Source: Corynebacterium canis
Lineage (GTDB): Bacteria; Actinomycetota; Actinomycetes; Mycobacteriales; Mycobacteriaceae
NCBI RefSeq assembly: GCF_030408595.1
Contig: NZ_CP047080.1
Span: 423,831-487,830, forward strand
Length of the DNA: 64,000 nucleotides
Reading direction: 5' to 3'
The position numbers and the translations under genes were made by a program. How positions within the stretch are numbered: the first letter of the stretch is position 1; each line of letters opens with the position of its first letter. Below are positions 18,901 through 27,175 of this stretch, in pieces. The notes beneath the pieces were generated by a model, which saw nothing but the letters and a program-made list of their open reading frames with translations, did not search any database and was not told the origin of the DNA.

Positions 18901-19553
18901 GGCCGCGGTTGGAAACCTGGGCGTGGAACTTGGATACCAGCCCGCACGCTGTGTGTTTGGGTTCGCAAGGCGCCGGGAAATCCACCTTCCTTTCTGCGTT
19001 GATGGCGGGGATGCGTGACCCTGAGCGCTACCGGATTGTGCTTTTGGATCTGCGGCGCACGCACCTGGGGGAGGTGGGGCCGGATATGCTGGCGGCTTAT
19101 TGCCCCACCACCGAGAGCGCGGCTCGGGCGGTCTCCCAACTGGGGGTGACCATGCGGGAGCGCTTGCCGGGTCCGGATGTGACACCTGCCGAGTTGAAGC
19201 GGCGTTCCTGGTGGCGCGGGCCCGAGATCGTCCTGGTTGTGGACGATTACGATGTGCTGCCCGCGGGGTTGCTGCAACCCTTGCTGGAATTCGTGCCGCA
19301 CGCACGGGATATTGGCCTGCATGTGGTGGTGGCCCGGAAATCGGGCGGCGCGGGTCGCGCGCTGTATGATCCGCTGCTGGGGGCGGTGAAGGACCAATCG
19401 CCGGCGGTCATGCTTCTGGACGCGGATCGGGAGGAAGGACCCCTGTTTGGAGTGCGTCCGGTCACACAACCGCCGGGGCGGGGAACCTGGATCGTGCGCG
19501 GGAACGTCATAGGTGTAGGGCAGGTGGCGCAACGGCAGGAGGATGCGGCGTAG
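15912..19553 (+). CDS. eccC4: ESX-4 FtsK/SpoIIIE-type ATPase EccC
   Basis: Motor ATPase that recognises WXG100 substrates and drives type VII secretion. GTG 15912 with AGGGGAGG upstream gives 1,213 residues: two N-terminal transmembrane helices (about 55-105), then three FtsK-like ATPase domains. Domain 1 has Walker A GATGSGKSE near residue 442 and Walker B VIVVDEFSEL near 555. Domain 2 has GSPRTGKTT near 773 but a degenerate Walker B (VVDGWH). Domain 3 has GSQGAGKST near 1015 and LVVDDYD. Only domain 1 keeps the full catalytic pair, as is usual. EccCa and EccCb are fused, as in ESX-4. The stop shares one base with the next start. Confidence 0.96.
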   Translation: MGNTAFSQRPGVRERIVPQLRMSERDPAPPLPAGTLTPDPVPPAVRPQPQPLLRMLMPLVMVSAVVGMVALMVITGRAHTGAGLNPGMIMFPVMMGMGMLAMFLPQSAEDTDEQRRVYMRHLDALRAQANENAHAQRAYELYRAPDPRHLVSLVSTRRLWERAAEDPDALQVRIGLGPAALCTPVEVPDSGAAEDLDPVCAVSLRRTVHEVGSVPMVPVLIQLGPFRFLAFSGPSAADVARALVAQLVFHHGPELVSVMALGAGWEWLKWLPHTRSPEAALHRVLVVDSATADGAEDCLDDPRFTTIIDVGSRPHSELGARAQAEGLAFHCDADLRIHTVEGEEGIGVPDCMRVAESLVLARALAACRRPATADRTNLPRDFLGLIGLSPAELEHSDGLWEHCARFGHLTVPIGVAEDSGAAVLLDLKESALGGVGPHGLCIGATGSGKSELLKTLVLALAATHDPDELNFVLVDFKGGATFLGVERLPHTSAVITNLAEEQALVDRMHDAISGEMNRRQEVLRKAGKFANVTDYNAARAAGRSDLAPLPSLVIVVDEFSELLGQHPDFADLFVAVGRLGRSLHMHLLLASQRLEEGRLRGLDSHLSYRIGLKTFSAAESRQVLGVVDAYHLPARPGAGYMRTDSDSLVRFQAAYVSGRLPALPVAGVDKKLSVRRFHQWIVPEVEDAPRKPQYHPTAMLLDAVVAAAQRSARGKHAHRIWLPPLPAEIPLASIVARVGHLGCVLGLIDRPFQQRQDPFILQFSGSGGHAALCGSPRTGKTTALRSLVLSLALTHGTDQLRFYILDLGGAEGLAALAKLPHVAGVAGRKDPERVRRVVDEVLGLVSVPEPRHTFLVVDGWHVIANEFDDLVESVTRIAADGLAARVHLVVSTARWTNIRPAVRDLLQQRVELRLGEPMDSLIDRKAQLKLPNLPGRGLTAEGEPMLIALTGNQDVHHVCQQLADQPRVPALRILPQHIALSALPPTSAPGIPFAVGGPRLETWAWNLDTSPHAVCLGSQGAGKSTFLSALMAGMRDPERYRIVLLDLRRTHLGEVGPDMLAAYCPTTESAARAVSQLGVTMRERLPGPDVTPAELKRRSWWRGPEIVLVVDDYDVLPAGLLQPLLEFVPHARDIGLHVVVARKSGGAGRALYDPLLGAVKDQSPAVMLLDADREEGPLFGVRPVTQPPGRGTWIVRGNVIGVGQVAQRQEDAA

Positions 19554-20488
19554 TGAACATCGTGGTGTTGGATACGGCGACGGTCTTCGAGGCGGATGAA
19601 ACTGCGTACAGGTACGACCTCACAGCCAGCGCCGTCGCGGAAGACGGCGGGGAAGCCGCCAAGGAGATCGTGGAACAGGCCCGTGACCTGCTGCAGGAGC
19701 GATGGCCCCACGAGGAGGTGGTTATCGACGCCCCTGCAAACGTCGTCGCGGTGCTCACCGCGGCGTTTGCCGGGGTTGGGGTATTGGTGAAGGAGGATGT
19801 GGAAAAGCCACCGATGCAACCAAGCGCACCGAAACGCCTTAATATTCCCCGTCCACGTAATCCCCGCAGACCAGCGTGGTTTATGCCCGCGATCGGGGCA
19901 GTGGTGTGCTGTGTAGGTGTGGCCTGCTGGTGGGGTACGCGGCCGGAACCGCAATTGGGCGGTAGCGTGGATTCAGCCACAGCGAGGCCCTCGTCGGAGA
20001 CCGTGCAGCCCAGTGCGCAACCAGTTGCGGAGTTGCCGGGGGTGGAATTCGCTCACGGTGCGTTGCGGGTGCGGCTGCCCGAAGGGTTCCGCTTGGAGCA
20101 GCGGGAGGATGGGGCGTTGACCGCTACCGGTCCGGATTCGGAGCTGCGGATCCTATTGGCGGCGGATCCCGTGTATGGCGTGAATTCGGACGCAGTGTAT
20201 CGGGAGGTGGAGCTGATGGTCCAGCGCGACCCGACCCTGGAGGTGCGCGAGGGGCAGGGGTTTCGGGATCACGCGGTGCGCACGATTGACTATCGGGAAA
20301 CGCCTGGGGACGGCTCGACGGTGAGCTGGGTTACGTGGGTGGAGTCGGATCACCAGTTTTCCATGGGTTGCCATACGCGGGCGGAGCCGACGATTCCGCA
20401 GCTCGCGGCGTGTCGGATGGCCGCAGGCACCCTGCGGATCCACCTCGATGGGGGTGGCCCGGGGTCGGAGGGAACCCCGGGAGGTTGA
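19553..20488 (+). CDS. Type VII secretion-associated protein (Rv3446c family)
   Basis: ESX-4-specific protein of unknown mechanism. GTG 19553 overlaps the eccC TAG by one base. The 311 residues comprise a cytosolic N-terminal domain (1-95), a proline/arginine linker, one transmembrane helix near residues 104-123, and an extracytoplasmic domain containing the conserved RLPEGFRLEQ start and a Cys pair (MGCHTRAEP, LAACRMAAG). Position directly after eccC equals Rv3446c. It probably replaces EccE, which ESX-4 lacks; that role is inference. Confidence 0.85.
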   Translation: MNIVVLDTATVFEADETAYRYDLTASAVAEDGGEAAKEIVEQARDLLQERWPHEEVVIDAPANVVAVLTAAFAGVGVLVKEDVEKPPMQPSAPKRLNIPRPRNPRRPAWFMPAIGAVVCCVGVACWWGTRPEPQLGGSVDSATARPSSETVQPSAQPVAELPGVEFAHGALRVRLPEGFRLEQREDGALTATGPDSELRILLAADPVYGVNSDAVYREVELMVQRDPTLEVREGQGFRDHAVRTIDYRETPGDGSTVSWVTWVESDHQFSMGCHTRAEPTIPQLAACRMAAGTLRIHLDGGGPGSEGTPGG

Positions 20489-20552
20489 TTGCGCGTCTAA
20501 GTAGGCGAAACAGGTTGAAGGCAAGGAAGCTTGAGGAGGGTCGGACTTAACA

Positions 20553-20870
20553 ATGAACGATACGTTTCGCACAGAAGCAGATGTCATGGTGGCCACCGCC
20601 GGCCGCGTGGACGATGTGAATTTTCAGGTGCAAAGCGAGCTTGGGCGGCTGCGTGGCGTGGTGGACTCTTTACAGGGAAGCTGGCAGGGCGAGGCGCAGA
20701 TTAATTTTGATGCCCTGATGGAACGGTGGAACACTTCGGCGCGCAACCTGCAGGAAGCGTTGACAAGCATCTCGGACAATATTCGGCAGAACGCTGGGTC
20801 CTTTGAAGGCACGGAAACGGATAATGCGATGTCTTTAAAGTCGATCGGCGGCGAGGGCCTTCCCCTATAA
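20553..20870 (+). CDS. esxU: WXG100 protein, EsxU-like
   Basis: Small helical-hairpin protein, likely half of the ESX-4 secreted heterodimer. It has 105 residues, with the turn motif SWQGEAQ near residue 43 in place of WXG, and heptad-like helices on both sides. GAGGAGG precedes the ATG. The following gene encodes a second WXG100 protein 22 bases on, as for Rv3445c-Rv3444c. The C-terminal tail is longer than that of the partner. Confidence 0.88.
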   Translation: MNDTFRTEADVMVATAGRVDDVNFQVQSELGRLRGVVDSLQGSWQGEAQINFDALMERWNTSARNLQEALTSISDNIRQNAGSFEGTETDNAMSLKSIGGEGLPL

Positions 20871-20892
20871 CTAGAAGGAATGAGTTGGCGGT

Positions 20893-21183
20893 ATGTATAA
20901 CACGATTAAGTATTCGTTTGGGGAGATTCAAAATGCGGCGGCGGATATCCAAAACACCTCGCGCAGCATTGATGGCCTGCTGGGTGATCTGAAACGCCAG
21001 CTTGAGCCGATGGTAGCCACCTGGGAGGGCGAATCCGCATTTGCGTATCAGGCGGCGCAGGCCAAGTGGGACAATGCTGCGGCGGATCTGAACAATATCT
21101 TGGCCACCATCGCCACCACCGTGTTGGAGGGCAATGACCGCATGGGCGAAGTGAATAGGAAAGCGGCGGCGAGCTGGGGATAA
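20893..21183 (+). CDS. esxT: WXG100 protein, EsxT-like
   Basis: Second ESX-4 substrate, predicted to pair with the upstream WXG100 protein. The 96-residue protein has the turn motif TWEGESAFAYQ near residue 43 and a typical YxxxD/E-type C-terminal region replaced by NDRMGEVNRKAAASWG. AGAAGGAATGAGTTGGCGGT lies upstream of the ATG. It ends the ESX-4 operon. Confidence 0.9.
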   Translation: MYNTIKYSFGEIQNAAADIQNTSRSIDGLLGDLKRQLEPMVATWEGESAFAYQAAQAKWDNAAADLNNILATIATTVLEGNDRMGEVNRKAAASWG

Positions 21184-21266
21184 GGTCTTTCAATGAGGCC
21201 CGAGGTCACGCGCCCTGGGTCCCACAGGTAACCAACAGCCTAGGGCGCGGCCGGAGGAAATGAAGG

Positions 21267-21392
21267 CGCTCCGCCGCTTGCGCCCCCGCATGCGAGATGT
21301 TCGATGGAGGTATGTCAATGCCCCCAATTGGCCATACCATGGTTGTATCGATTTCCCCGCATGTGGGGCCACAGGTGGCGGAGCGTTTTTGG
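21267..21392 (+). promoter_or_regulatory. Long-range hairpin with T-tract between esxT and rplM
   Basis: CGCTCCGCC (21267-21275) is complementary to GGCGGAGCG (21377-21385), which is followed by TTTTTGGTTTT. A small CCCC-GCATGT-GGGG hairpin sits inside. It may be the ESX-4 terminator or an attenuator in a leader of rplM; the roughly 100-base loop is unusual for a simple terminator. Confidence 0.45.
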
Positions 21393-21558
21393 TTTTGTGT
21401 TTGAATCCCCGCTGGACTAGAGTTGGTTGTCTGTGTGTAGGGCCTCCATATTTGTGGGGGCAGCCAAGTTATTGCGGGTCTCCACCGGCCGCCGTAATAC
21501 ATACTTTCTACAGCACGTGATGGCTGGCAGTTCCAAGACAGACTTTAAAGGAGTCCTG

Positions 21559-22002
21559 TTGTCTACTTACCACCCGAAGAGCGGTGACATTACCCGCAAG
21601 TGGTACGTCATCGACGCTACCGACGTGGTGCTTGGTCGCCTGGCAAGCCAGGTCGCTGACCTGCTCCGCGGTAAAGGCAAGCCCCAATTCGCCCCCAACG
21701 TTGACTGCGGCGACTACGTGATCATCGTCAACGCTGACAAGGTGCACATTTCCTCCAACAAGCGGGAACGTGAGTTCCGTTACCGCCACTCCGGCTACCC
21801 GGGTGGTTTGAAGACCCTCTCCTTGGGCCGCTCCATGGAATTGCACCCAGAGCGTGTGGTTTTCGAGGCCGTGAAAGGCATGATGCCGCACAACAAGCTG
21901 ACCCGCGCGTCCGTGAAGAAGCTCCGCGTCTTCGCTGGTTCCGAACATCCGTACGCGTCTCAGAAGCCCGAAACCTACGAAATCAAGCAGGTGGCCCAGT
22001 GA
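21559..22002 (+). CDS. rplM: 50S ribosomal protein L13
   Basis: Early-assembly large-subunit protein. The start is TTG 21559, chosen because AAAGGAG lies five bases upstream and the product [19 protein letters not shown] is the usual actinobacterial L13 beginning; 147 residues. Signature segments include [18 protein letters not shown], and HSGYPGGLK near residue 82. Frames reaching back to 21427 are not needed. Its stop overlaps the rpsI GTG (GTGA). Confidence 0.96.
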   Translation: MSTYHPKSGDITRKWYVIDATDVVLGRLASQVADLLRGKGKPQFAPNVDCGDYVIIVNADKVHISSNKREREFRYRHSGYPGGLKTLSLGRSMELHPERVVFEAVKGMMPHNKLTRASVKKLRVFAGSEHPYASQKPETYEIKQVAQ

Positions 22003-22538
22003 CCGATCTGAACAACACCGAAAACCTCGCAGCCGACGCGGCCGACATCGCCGCAGCTCAGGCAGCTACCGAGGAGTTCACCAACACCATTGGTGATGCC
22101 ATCGCTACCGAGGCAGTCGAGGAAACCCCCGTCGCTGCGCCGGCCGAGCTGGACCACCCGATCCAAACCGTTGGTCGCCGCAAGCGCGCCATCGTGCGCG
22201 TGCGCATGGTCGCCGGTTCCGGCCAGTTCATCTGCAACGGCCGTTCCCTGGAAGACTACTTCCCGAACAAGCTGCACCAGCAGCTGATCAAGGCCCCGCT
22301 GGTGCTTATCGACCGCGAAGGCCAGTTTGATATCCATGCGAACCTGCGCGGCGGCGGCCCCACCGGCCAAGCTGGCGCATTCCGCCTGGCTATCGCCCGT
22401 GCGTTGAACGCCTACAACCCGGCTGATCGTCCGGCCCTGAAGAAGGCCGGATTCCTCACCCGTGACGCGCGCGCCGTGGAACGCAAGAAGGCTGGTCTGC
22501 ACAAGGCACGTCGTGCCCCGCAGTACTCCAAGCGTTAA
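21999..22538 (+). CDS. rpsI: 30S ribosomal protein S9
   Basis: Small-subunit head protein whose C-terminal tail touches P-site tRNA. GTG 21999 overlaps the rplM stop. The 179-residue product has an acidic, alanine-rich N-terminal extension of about 50 residues, common in actinobacteria, then the S9 core from [13 protein letters not shown] to the tail [15 protein letters not shown] strong terminator follows. Confidence 0.97.
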   Translation: MTDLNNTENLAADAADIAAAQAATEEFTNTIGDAIATEAVEETPVAAPAELDHPIQTVGRRKRAIVRVRMVAGSGQFICNGRSLEDYFPNKLHQQLIKAPLVLIDREGQFDIHANLRGGGPTGQAGAFRLAIARALNAYNPADRPALKKAGFLTRDARAVERKKAGLHKARRAPQYSKR

Positions 22539-22555
22539 GATCTCACGCAAAAGTC

Positions 22556-22602
22556 AAAGCCGCCATACACAGGTTATCCCGTGTGTGGCGGCTTTCGCCT
22601 TT
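22556..22602 (+). terminator. Terminator of rplM-rpsI
   Basis: AAAGCCGCCATACAC (22556-22570) pairs with GTGTGTGGCGGCTTT (22581-22595), followed by CGCCTTTTCT. Confidence 0.92.
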
Positions 22603-22884
22603 TCTCGGGTTGCCGCGGGCTAACAAAAACTTAAGAAAGCAATGGGCTTGTTATACGATCTAGGGTCCAAAGCGAGCACAGGGGCGGAAGGGCCCTTGCC
22701 GGTGGGGCTTGCACAGCGGTGTGCACTCATGCTAAGGGGCGAGCCGGCATCCGGGTGCGGGGCGGGCAAATGGCTTGCCGCCATAGCAGCCCCGCTAAGG
22801 CGTTGAGATCCGATACCCTGTACCGAAATACCTTGGGTGGCGTTATTGCGGCTCTACTGATTGTTTGCAACCTTTTGTCCGTGG
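22603..22884. other. Gene-poor stretch with a possible gene remnant
   Basis: About 280 bases without a firm gene. A frame beginning GTG/ATG near 22719-22770 encodes a membrane-protein-like start (SDTLYRNTLGGVIAALLIV) but runs into the palindromic repeat at 22885 and ends there, so it looks like an N-terminal remnant rather than a working gene. Confidence 0.3.
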
Positions 22885-23031
22885 CGGAGTTGAACGGTGT
22901 CTACCGATATTTTTTACATCAAAATCCCGAAATCTGTGTAAAACATATCGCTGCGGCGGCCCTGGACGGCCCCGGATGATGAAAATTACACAGAACCGGG
23001 TTTCGTGTGTAAAAAACTTCATGCGTAGTGC
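22885..23031 (+). repeat. Two-hairpin palindromic repeat, copy A
   Basis: A 147-base element starting CGGAGTTGAACG. Two hairpins, each bounded by TTTTACA/TGTGTAAA-type arms around an AATCCCGA-type loop, are separated by a GC-rich centre (CTGCGGCGGCCCTGG). Copy B (23312) is about 95% identical in direct orientation; copy C (37498) is diverged and inverted. Frames through it (KFFTHETRF...) are artefacts of the repeat. Confidence 0.85.
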
Positions 23032-23311
23032 GCTACGTATTTGTTTTGCGCTTGCCGAGGGGGCAGTCATGCTCCGACGGGCTAGGTGCCGGTGCCAGAT
23101 GTGGGGGCGTGCGGGGATTGTTGGGTTGGTTCGAGGCGTTTGCGGATGGTTGGGGTGCGTTCCGATAAGCATTGTGCATCACTATTTAGTGCCCGATGAG
23201 AATATCCCCGCTGTGGCCTTCAATTCGCTCGCCCTATATGGAGTATGGGCCAATAACGTCACAGTGACGAAAAGGATTGAAGGTCAATCGAGGGCAACCT
23301 TTTTTCGGTGC

Positions 23312-23459
23312 CGGAGTTGAACGCTGTCTACCGATATTTTTTACATCAAAATCCCGAAATCCGTGTAAAACATATCGCTGCGGCAGTCCCAGACGGCCCC
23401 GGATGATGAAAATTACACAGAATCCGGGTTTCGTGTGTAAAAAACTTCATGCGTAGTGC
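23312..23459 (+). repeat. Two-hairpin palindromic repeat, copy B
   Basis: Direct repeat of the 22885 element with only a handful of differences, mostly in the central spacer and one loop. The stems (TTTTTTACA ... TGTAAAA and TTACACAG ... GTGTAAAA) are preserved. The two copies are separated by about 280 bases of unrelated sequence. Confidence 0.85.
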
Positions 23460-23819
23460 ACGACCGATCCGCGAAGGGGCTAGGCCGCTGCGGCGCGGGA
23501 GAATGGGTGGGCCGAAACAAGGGGGCATTCCGGAATTGGTACTCCTTTGGCAATATGCAATACCCCCGAAGCCCCTCACCGCGATTCGAAACCCCTCAGC
23601 GCCAACCGAAATCACATTTGTTTCCGCAAGGGCGAATTCACCCGAATGGGGAGGCCTTGAATCAAAATGCAACAGCACCGATGCGGTAATGGCTGCAACT
23701 AATGCACTAACACTAATGGGGGTAAGAAGGTGTCGGGTAAAGCATCGGCTTTTGGTGCATTGAGCCTGGCGGCGACGGGGGCGGTCGGGGCGCTTTGACG
23801 TGCGATTATTGCGGCACAA
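23346..23819 (-). pseudogene. Possible remnant of a small exported protein
   Basis: On the minus strand a frame from about 23819 encodes a basic start, a hydrophobic helix (LLTPISVSALVAAITASVLL) and a short domain with two Cys (IAYCQRS, MPPCFGP). Its final ~45 codons fall inside palindromic repeat copy B, so the original C-terminus is probably lost. No clear ribosome binding site is visible. No family is recognised; it may be a chance frame. Confidence 0.3.
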
Positions 23820-23934
23820 GGGGTCCAGTAAGGGTATACCAAAGCGAAGGTAGTTTGTGTGCTGCTGAATTTTAATACTAATTTAATTTTTCGGGCGTTT
23901 AAGGATCCCTCGCAACGTGGAAGTTTATAGCCAC

Positions 23935-23969
23935 CTACCTGCGAAGTTTTGGTGATCTATCTGCAAGTT
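23935..23969 (+). promoter_or_regulatory. Direct repeats upstream of pelG
   Basis: CTACCTGCGAAGTT (23935-23948) and CTATCTGCAAGTT (23957-23969) are near-identical and spaced 22 bases start to start, two helical turns, in an AT-rich stretch before the pelG gene. This spacing suits a regulator bound on one DNA face. The regulator is unknown. Confidence 0.4.
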
Positions 23970-24769
23970 CTGAAGCGGTGTTTAGCTGTTTCTTGGGTGT
24001 CGCGAAGTATATTGCGCTCAAAGTGCTCCGGTAAGGTACTCGATAGGGATGGTGCTACCGTCCAGTTGAGCCTGCACATAGTTGGAGAAAGGAACGGGCC
24101 TTGGCTCTTCAAGTCAACCACTTCAGGCAGGTCCCAGTTGTAGTTCTATTGTCGGTAACTTTCGTTGCCTTTGTGGGGACTGCATGCGCATGGGCCTGGC
24201 TGACGCGAGTGGACCCAAACCCCGCGCTACCCACCGCGTTGGGGATTATTTTTTGCCTTTTGGCGTTGGCTTCCGTGGTGATCCTCGGGCGCGTGTGGCA
24301 AGCATTAGTTCAGCTTTCGCCTACCGCGCTGCTCATGACGGTGTTCCCGTTCATCGTTGCTGAGATCCGCGGTGTGATCGCCATAGTGTTGATGGTTTCC
24401 GTGACGGTGCCGTGGATTTCCCACGCGGTGACGTTGCCGTTTTACCGCCCGCTGCAGGATGTGAGCCGCGCGGATGAGGGGGAGTTTAATTATCAGCTTA
24501 TGCGCCTGTTCCCAGCGATCATGGGCTACGCGGTTGTTCCTCTGGTGGGTTTCGGGGCGGTTATGGGGACGATTAATACGTGGGGTTTGTTTGAGGTGTC
24601 CATGTACCTTTTGGGCCTGCTGACCAACCTGGTGTTTGCGTTGTCGTTGATTCCGGCTCAGGAGTTGCGTAAGGCTAATTTTATTTTTGCTGGCTGGGTG
24701 TGTTACGCGTTTTTTCTGCTGCTCCGCCGCGTGCCATTGAGTTGTGAACTTCTTTGATTGTTCTTGGTT

Positions 24770-25858
24770 TTATTGTACTTGGTTTTGTGGGGTTGGTGGT
24801 GGTGTTCCGATTTTGATGCCGACGGTGGCTGGTGGTGGTTGGAACATGGATCGTGGTGGGCGTCGTTGGGGGTAGGTGTTGTAGTAGATTTCTTCCTTTG
24901 CTTTGCGGTGTTTGAGTAGTGGTTTCCATTCGCCGGTGTAGACCTGTTGTGGGGTGAATCCGGCGAGGCCGCTGTGTGGGTCGTGGTTGTTGTAGGCGTC
25001 GATGATGGAGGCCATGGTGTTGGCGGCGGCCTTGATATTGGGGTAGCTGGTTAAGGCGTAGCGGTGGTGTTTGAGTGTGCGGTGGGAGGATTCTTCGAAA
25101 GGGTTGTCGTTGGATACTCCGGGGCGGATGAGTGAGAGTTCTACGCCGTTGGCGTCGAGCATTTGGCGCATTTGGGTGGAGGTCATGACAGCACCGTTGT
25201 CGGTGTGCAGGACTCGGACCTTGGCGTGGTTGAGCTGCTCGGCGGCGATGACTTGGGCGATGAGGTCGGTGGCGATGTGTTTGTCTTGGCGCAGTTGTAC
25301 GGTGTGGCCGACGATTTTACGGGAGTGCAAGTCCAGCACGGTGTAGAGGTGAAATCCCTTGGTCATAAAGGATCCGGGGAGCCAGGTGATATCCCAGCAC
25401 AGGACTTCGCCGGGCCGTGTCGCGGTCACTATTCGTGGTGGTTGCGGCGCCCGTGGCGCGCCGTGGCGCAGCGGTGCTGGCACCGTTTTGATTTCATTGT
25501 TCACGCGGTAAAACGTCCGCAATGAGCCGAGCAAGGGCTCCTCGGAATCGACATGGCTGAAAAAGATTTTATAGACCGATAATCCCTGCTCACGACCGTC
25601 GCGAAGCAATGCGGCGATACGTTGACGCTCCGGGGCGCTAATCGTTTTCGGCGGCGCGGCCTTTGGGTGTTGTGGTGGTTTCTTCGGCCGCGGATGCCGC
25701 CGGTAATACAGGGTTGTTTTCGCAAGCCCAAGCAGCTTCAATGCCGCGTTTTGGGTATAGCCAGCCGCCGCAAGCAACTCTAAAATATGGTCTTCAAGCT
25801 TAACGAACTCATCGAAATCGGCTTGCTGCTCTGGGGAAAGTTTCCGGCCACCACGCAT
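24770..25858 (-). CDS. IS transposase OrfB (DDE integrase), copy 1
   Basis: Catalyses strand cutting and joining of the IS. It has 362 residues. An N-terminal helical region contains a helix-turn-helix-like segment (AGYTQNAALKLLGLAKTTLYY), then an rve core with the acidic residues in LCWDITWLPG (near 160), HTDNGAVM (near 222) and NPFEESSHRTLK (near 258). A Pro-rich tail follows. ATG at 25858 shares a base with the orfA stop; TTG one codon earlier is an alternative. It is identical to the copy at 36338. Confidence 0.92.
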   Translation of the reverse strand: MRGGRKLSPEQQADFDEFVKLEDHILELLAAAGYTQNAALKLLGLAKTTLYYRRHPRPKKPPQHPKAAPPKTISAPERQRIAALLRDGREQGLSVYKIFFSHVDSEEPLLGSLRTFYRVNNEIKTVPAPLRHGAPRAPQPPRIVTATRPGEVLCWDITWLPGSFMTKGFHLYTVLDLHSRKIVGHTVQLRQDKHIATDLIAQVIAAEQLNHAKVRVLHTDNGAVMTSTQMRQMLDANGVELSLIRPGVSNDNPFEESSHRTLKHHRYALTSYPNIKAAANTMASIIDAYNNHDPHSGLAGFTPQQVYTGEWKPLLKHRKAKEEIYYNTYPQRRPPRSMFQPPPATVGIKIGTPPPTPQNQVQ

Positions 25859-26358
25859 CAACGATCGGTATATTTTTGCATGGCGGCGATAGCTTTTCCC
25901 ATCGCCTCCACCGCCTTGGCATGCGCAGTGGTGGCAGCATCCTTATCCGCAACCACCTTTTCCAATTCAGCGATCCGCGCCTCCAATTTGGCGTGACGTG
26001 TTTCCCACTTCGCGCGCGCAGTCTCCCACTTCGCGCGCTCGGTCTCCAGCTTCGCACGCTCCGCCCCCAGCTCGGCGTTAAGCGCCTCCAACTCCTGATT
26101 GCGCTGTGTCAGCCGAGAAAACTCCACGATATTTTCATCACTCATAGGAATATTTTCTCGCGGTGTTAACCCGATGTCGAGCGTGCCCGCCGCAAGCTGC
26201 CGCCGCCACAAATACAACTGCCGCGGCGTCACCCCGGCCGCCCGGAGGAACTCTCCCTTCAGACCATGCTTGGTCTCCGCATGGGCCAACACGATCTCCC
26301 GGCGCTGCTCCGCAGTAAACGTCCGGTCCGGATCTACCGGAGGGATCTGTACAGACAT
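25858..26358 (-). CDS. IS OrfA (DNA-binding, coiled coil), copy 1
   Basis: 166 residues from the ATG at 26358, preceded by AAGGAAGGTTCAAG. An N-terminal helix-turn-helix (FTAEQRREIVLAHAETKHG, GVTPRQLYLWRRQLAAG) is followed by a long coiled coil with repeated AKxETERAKWE units. It probably recognises the IS ends. OrfB starts within its stop codon, so the two are coupled by reinitiation rather than by the -1 frameshift typical of classic IS3. Confidence 0.88.
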   Translation of the reverse strand: MSVQIPPVDPDRTFTAEQRREIVLAHAETKHGLKGEFLRAAGVTPRQLYLWRRQLAAGTLDIGLTPRENIPMSDENIVEFSRLTQRNQELEALNAELGAERAKLETERAKWETARAKWETRHAKLEARIAELEKVVADKDAATTAHAKAVEAMGKAIAAMQKYTDR

Positions 26359-27175
26359 CTTGAACCTTCCTTCCTCATCCCCATGACCATCACGGGGAAG
26401 CTTCCGAAAGTTCACATCTTCAATGGCAAGGTACGCTCTTCCCGCATTTTTGGTTTTTTGCCCCGGTTGCTGGCGTGGTGCCGCAATTGGCGTTGATTGG
26501 CGGCGGCTTACAGGGGCTTTTCGACGCCACGTCTCCCCGCCGTGACACCGTAGTGTGGGACCTTGGCTTGGGCTTGCTGTTTGGCAGTATTCTGTGGGCC
26601 GATAAATTCTTCCTGATCGCGTTGTATTCGAATCAGATCGACGTTGTCACCGTGTATGTGGGTTTGATCCCGGTGGTGATCGGCTTGGCCGTGTTTTTCA
26701 GCTCCCAGTACCCGTTGATCAGGCAGAATGTGGATTCGTTGATGTTGGGGATCCACCGAACGCCGCTGTCCGGGCTGCGGAAGTCCATCGATCTGACGCG
26801 CAATAATGTGGCGCGGTGTTTCGCGTTGACGCTGAGCGTGGCAGCGGTGTCTTCGCTGGGGGTGTTGCTGGTTACCGCCATGGTTGGCATGAAGCACGAT
26901 GTGTTGAGCCTGCTGCTCTTTTTGGTGCCGATCCCGCTGCTGGCGTTCCACCTTGCGGTGTTCCAGTTGACGCAGTTTTATATGCACCGCGAGGCCGCCA
27001 TCTATTCGGGTGCGTTTTGCCTGGCGGTCACGTTGGTGTTTGTGTTCGCGGGCGCGATCCCGGGCCTGGTGTTTGCCATGTTGGCGGCCGTGGTGTCGGC
27101 GGTGGTTGCGGTACGCAGCGCCTCGGATCGAATGAAGGATGCCCCGTTTGAGATGTTCTGGCAGAAAGCGGTGAA

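Larger units (their letters stand above)
24724..26434 (-). mobile_element. IS3-like insertion sequence, copy 1
   Basis: 1,711 bp, inserted in pelG with its genes on the minus strand. Ends were set by comparison with the identical copy 2 and by the direct duplication GCT at 24721-24723 and 26435-26437. Near-terminal inverted repeats share TGCCATTGA and TGTGAACTT. It carries orfA and orfB with overlapping stop and start (TGATG). The rve-type DDE protein points to the IS3 family in the broad sense; exact subgroup not determined. Confidence 0.92.

Noticed and set aside
22719-22979. 86-codon frame ending in the palindromic repeat
   Set aside because: Its C-terminal third is translated repeat, and the start region is weak. 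It is kept only as a possible gene remnant within the gene-poor stretch.
22885-23459. CRISPR-like array from the paired repeats A and B
   Set aside because: Only two long copies with an unrelated 280-base gap, internal hairpins, no regular spacers and no cas genes.
24681-24929. Small minus-strand frame at the IS left end (and its partner at 37267-37533)
   Set aside because: Thr/Pro-rich translation of IS terminal sequence in the wrong frame of orfB.
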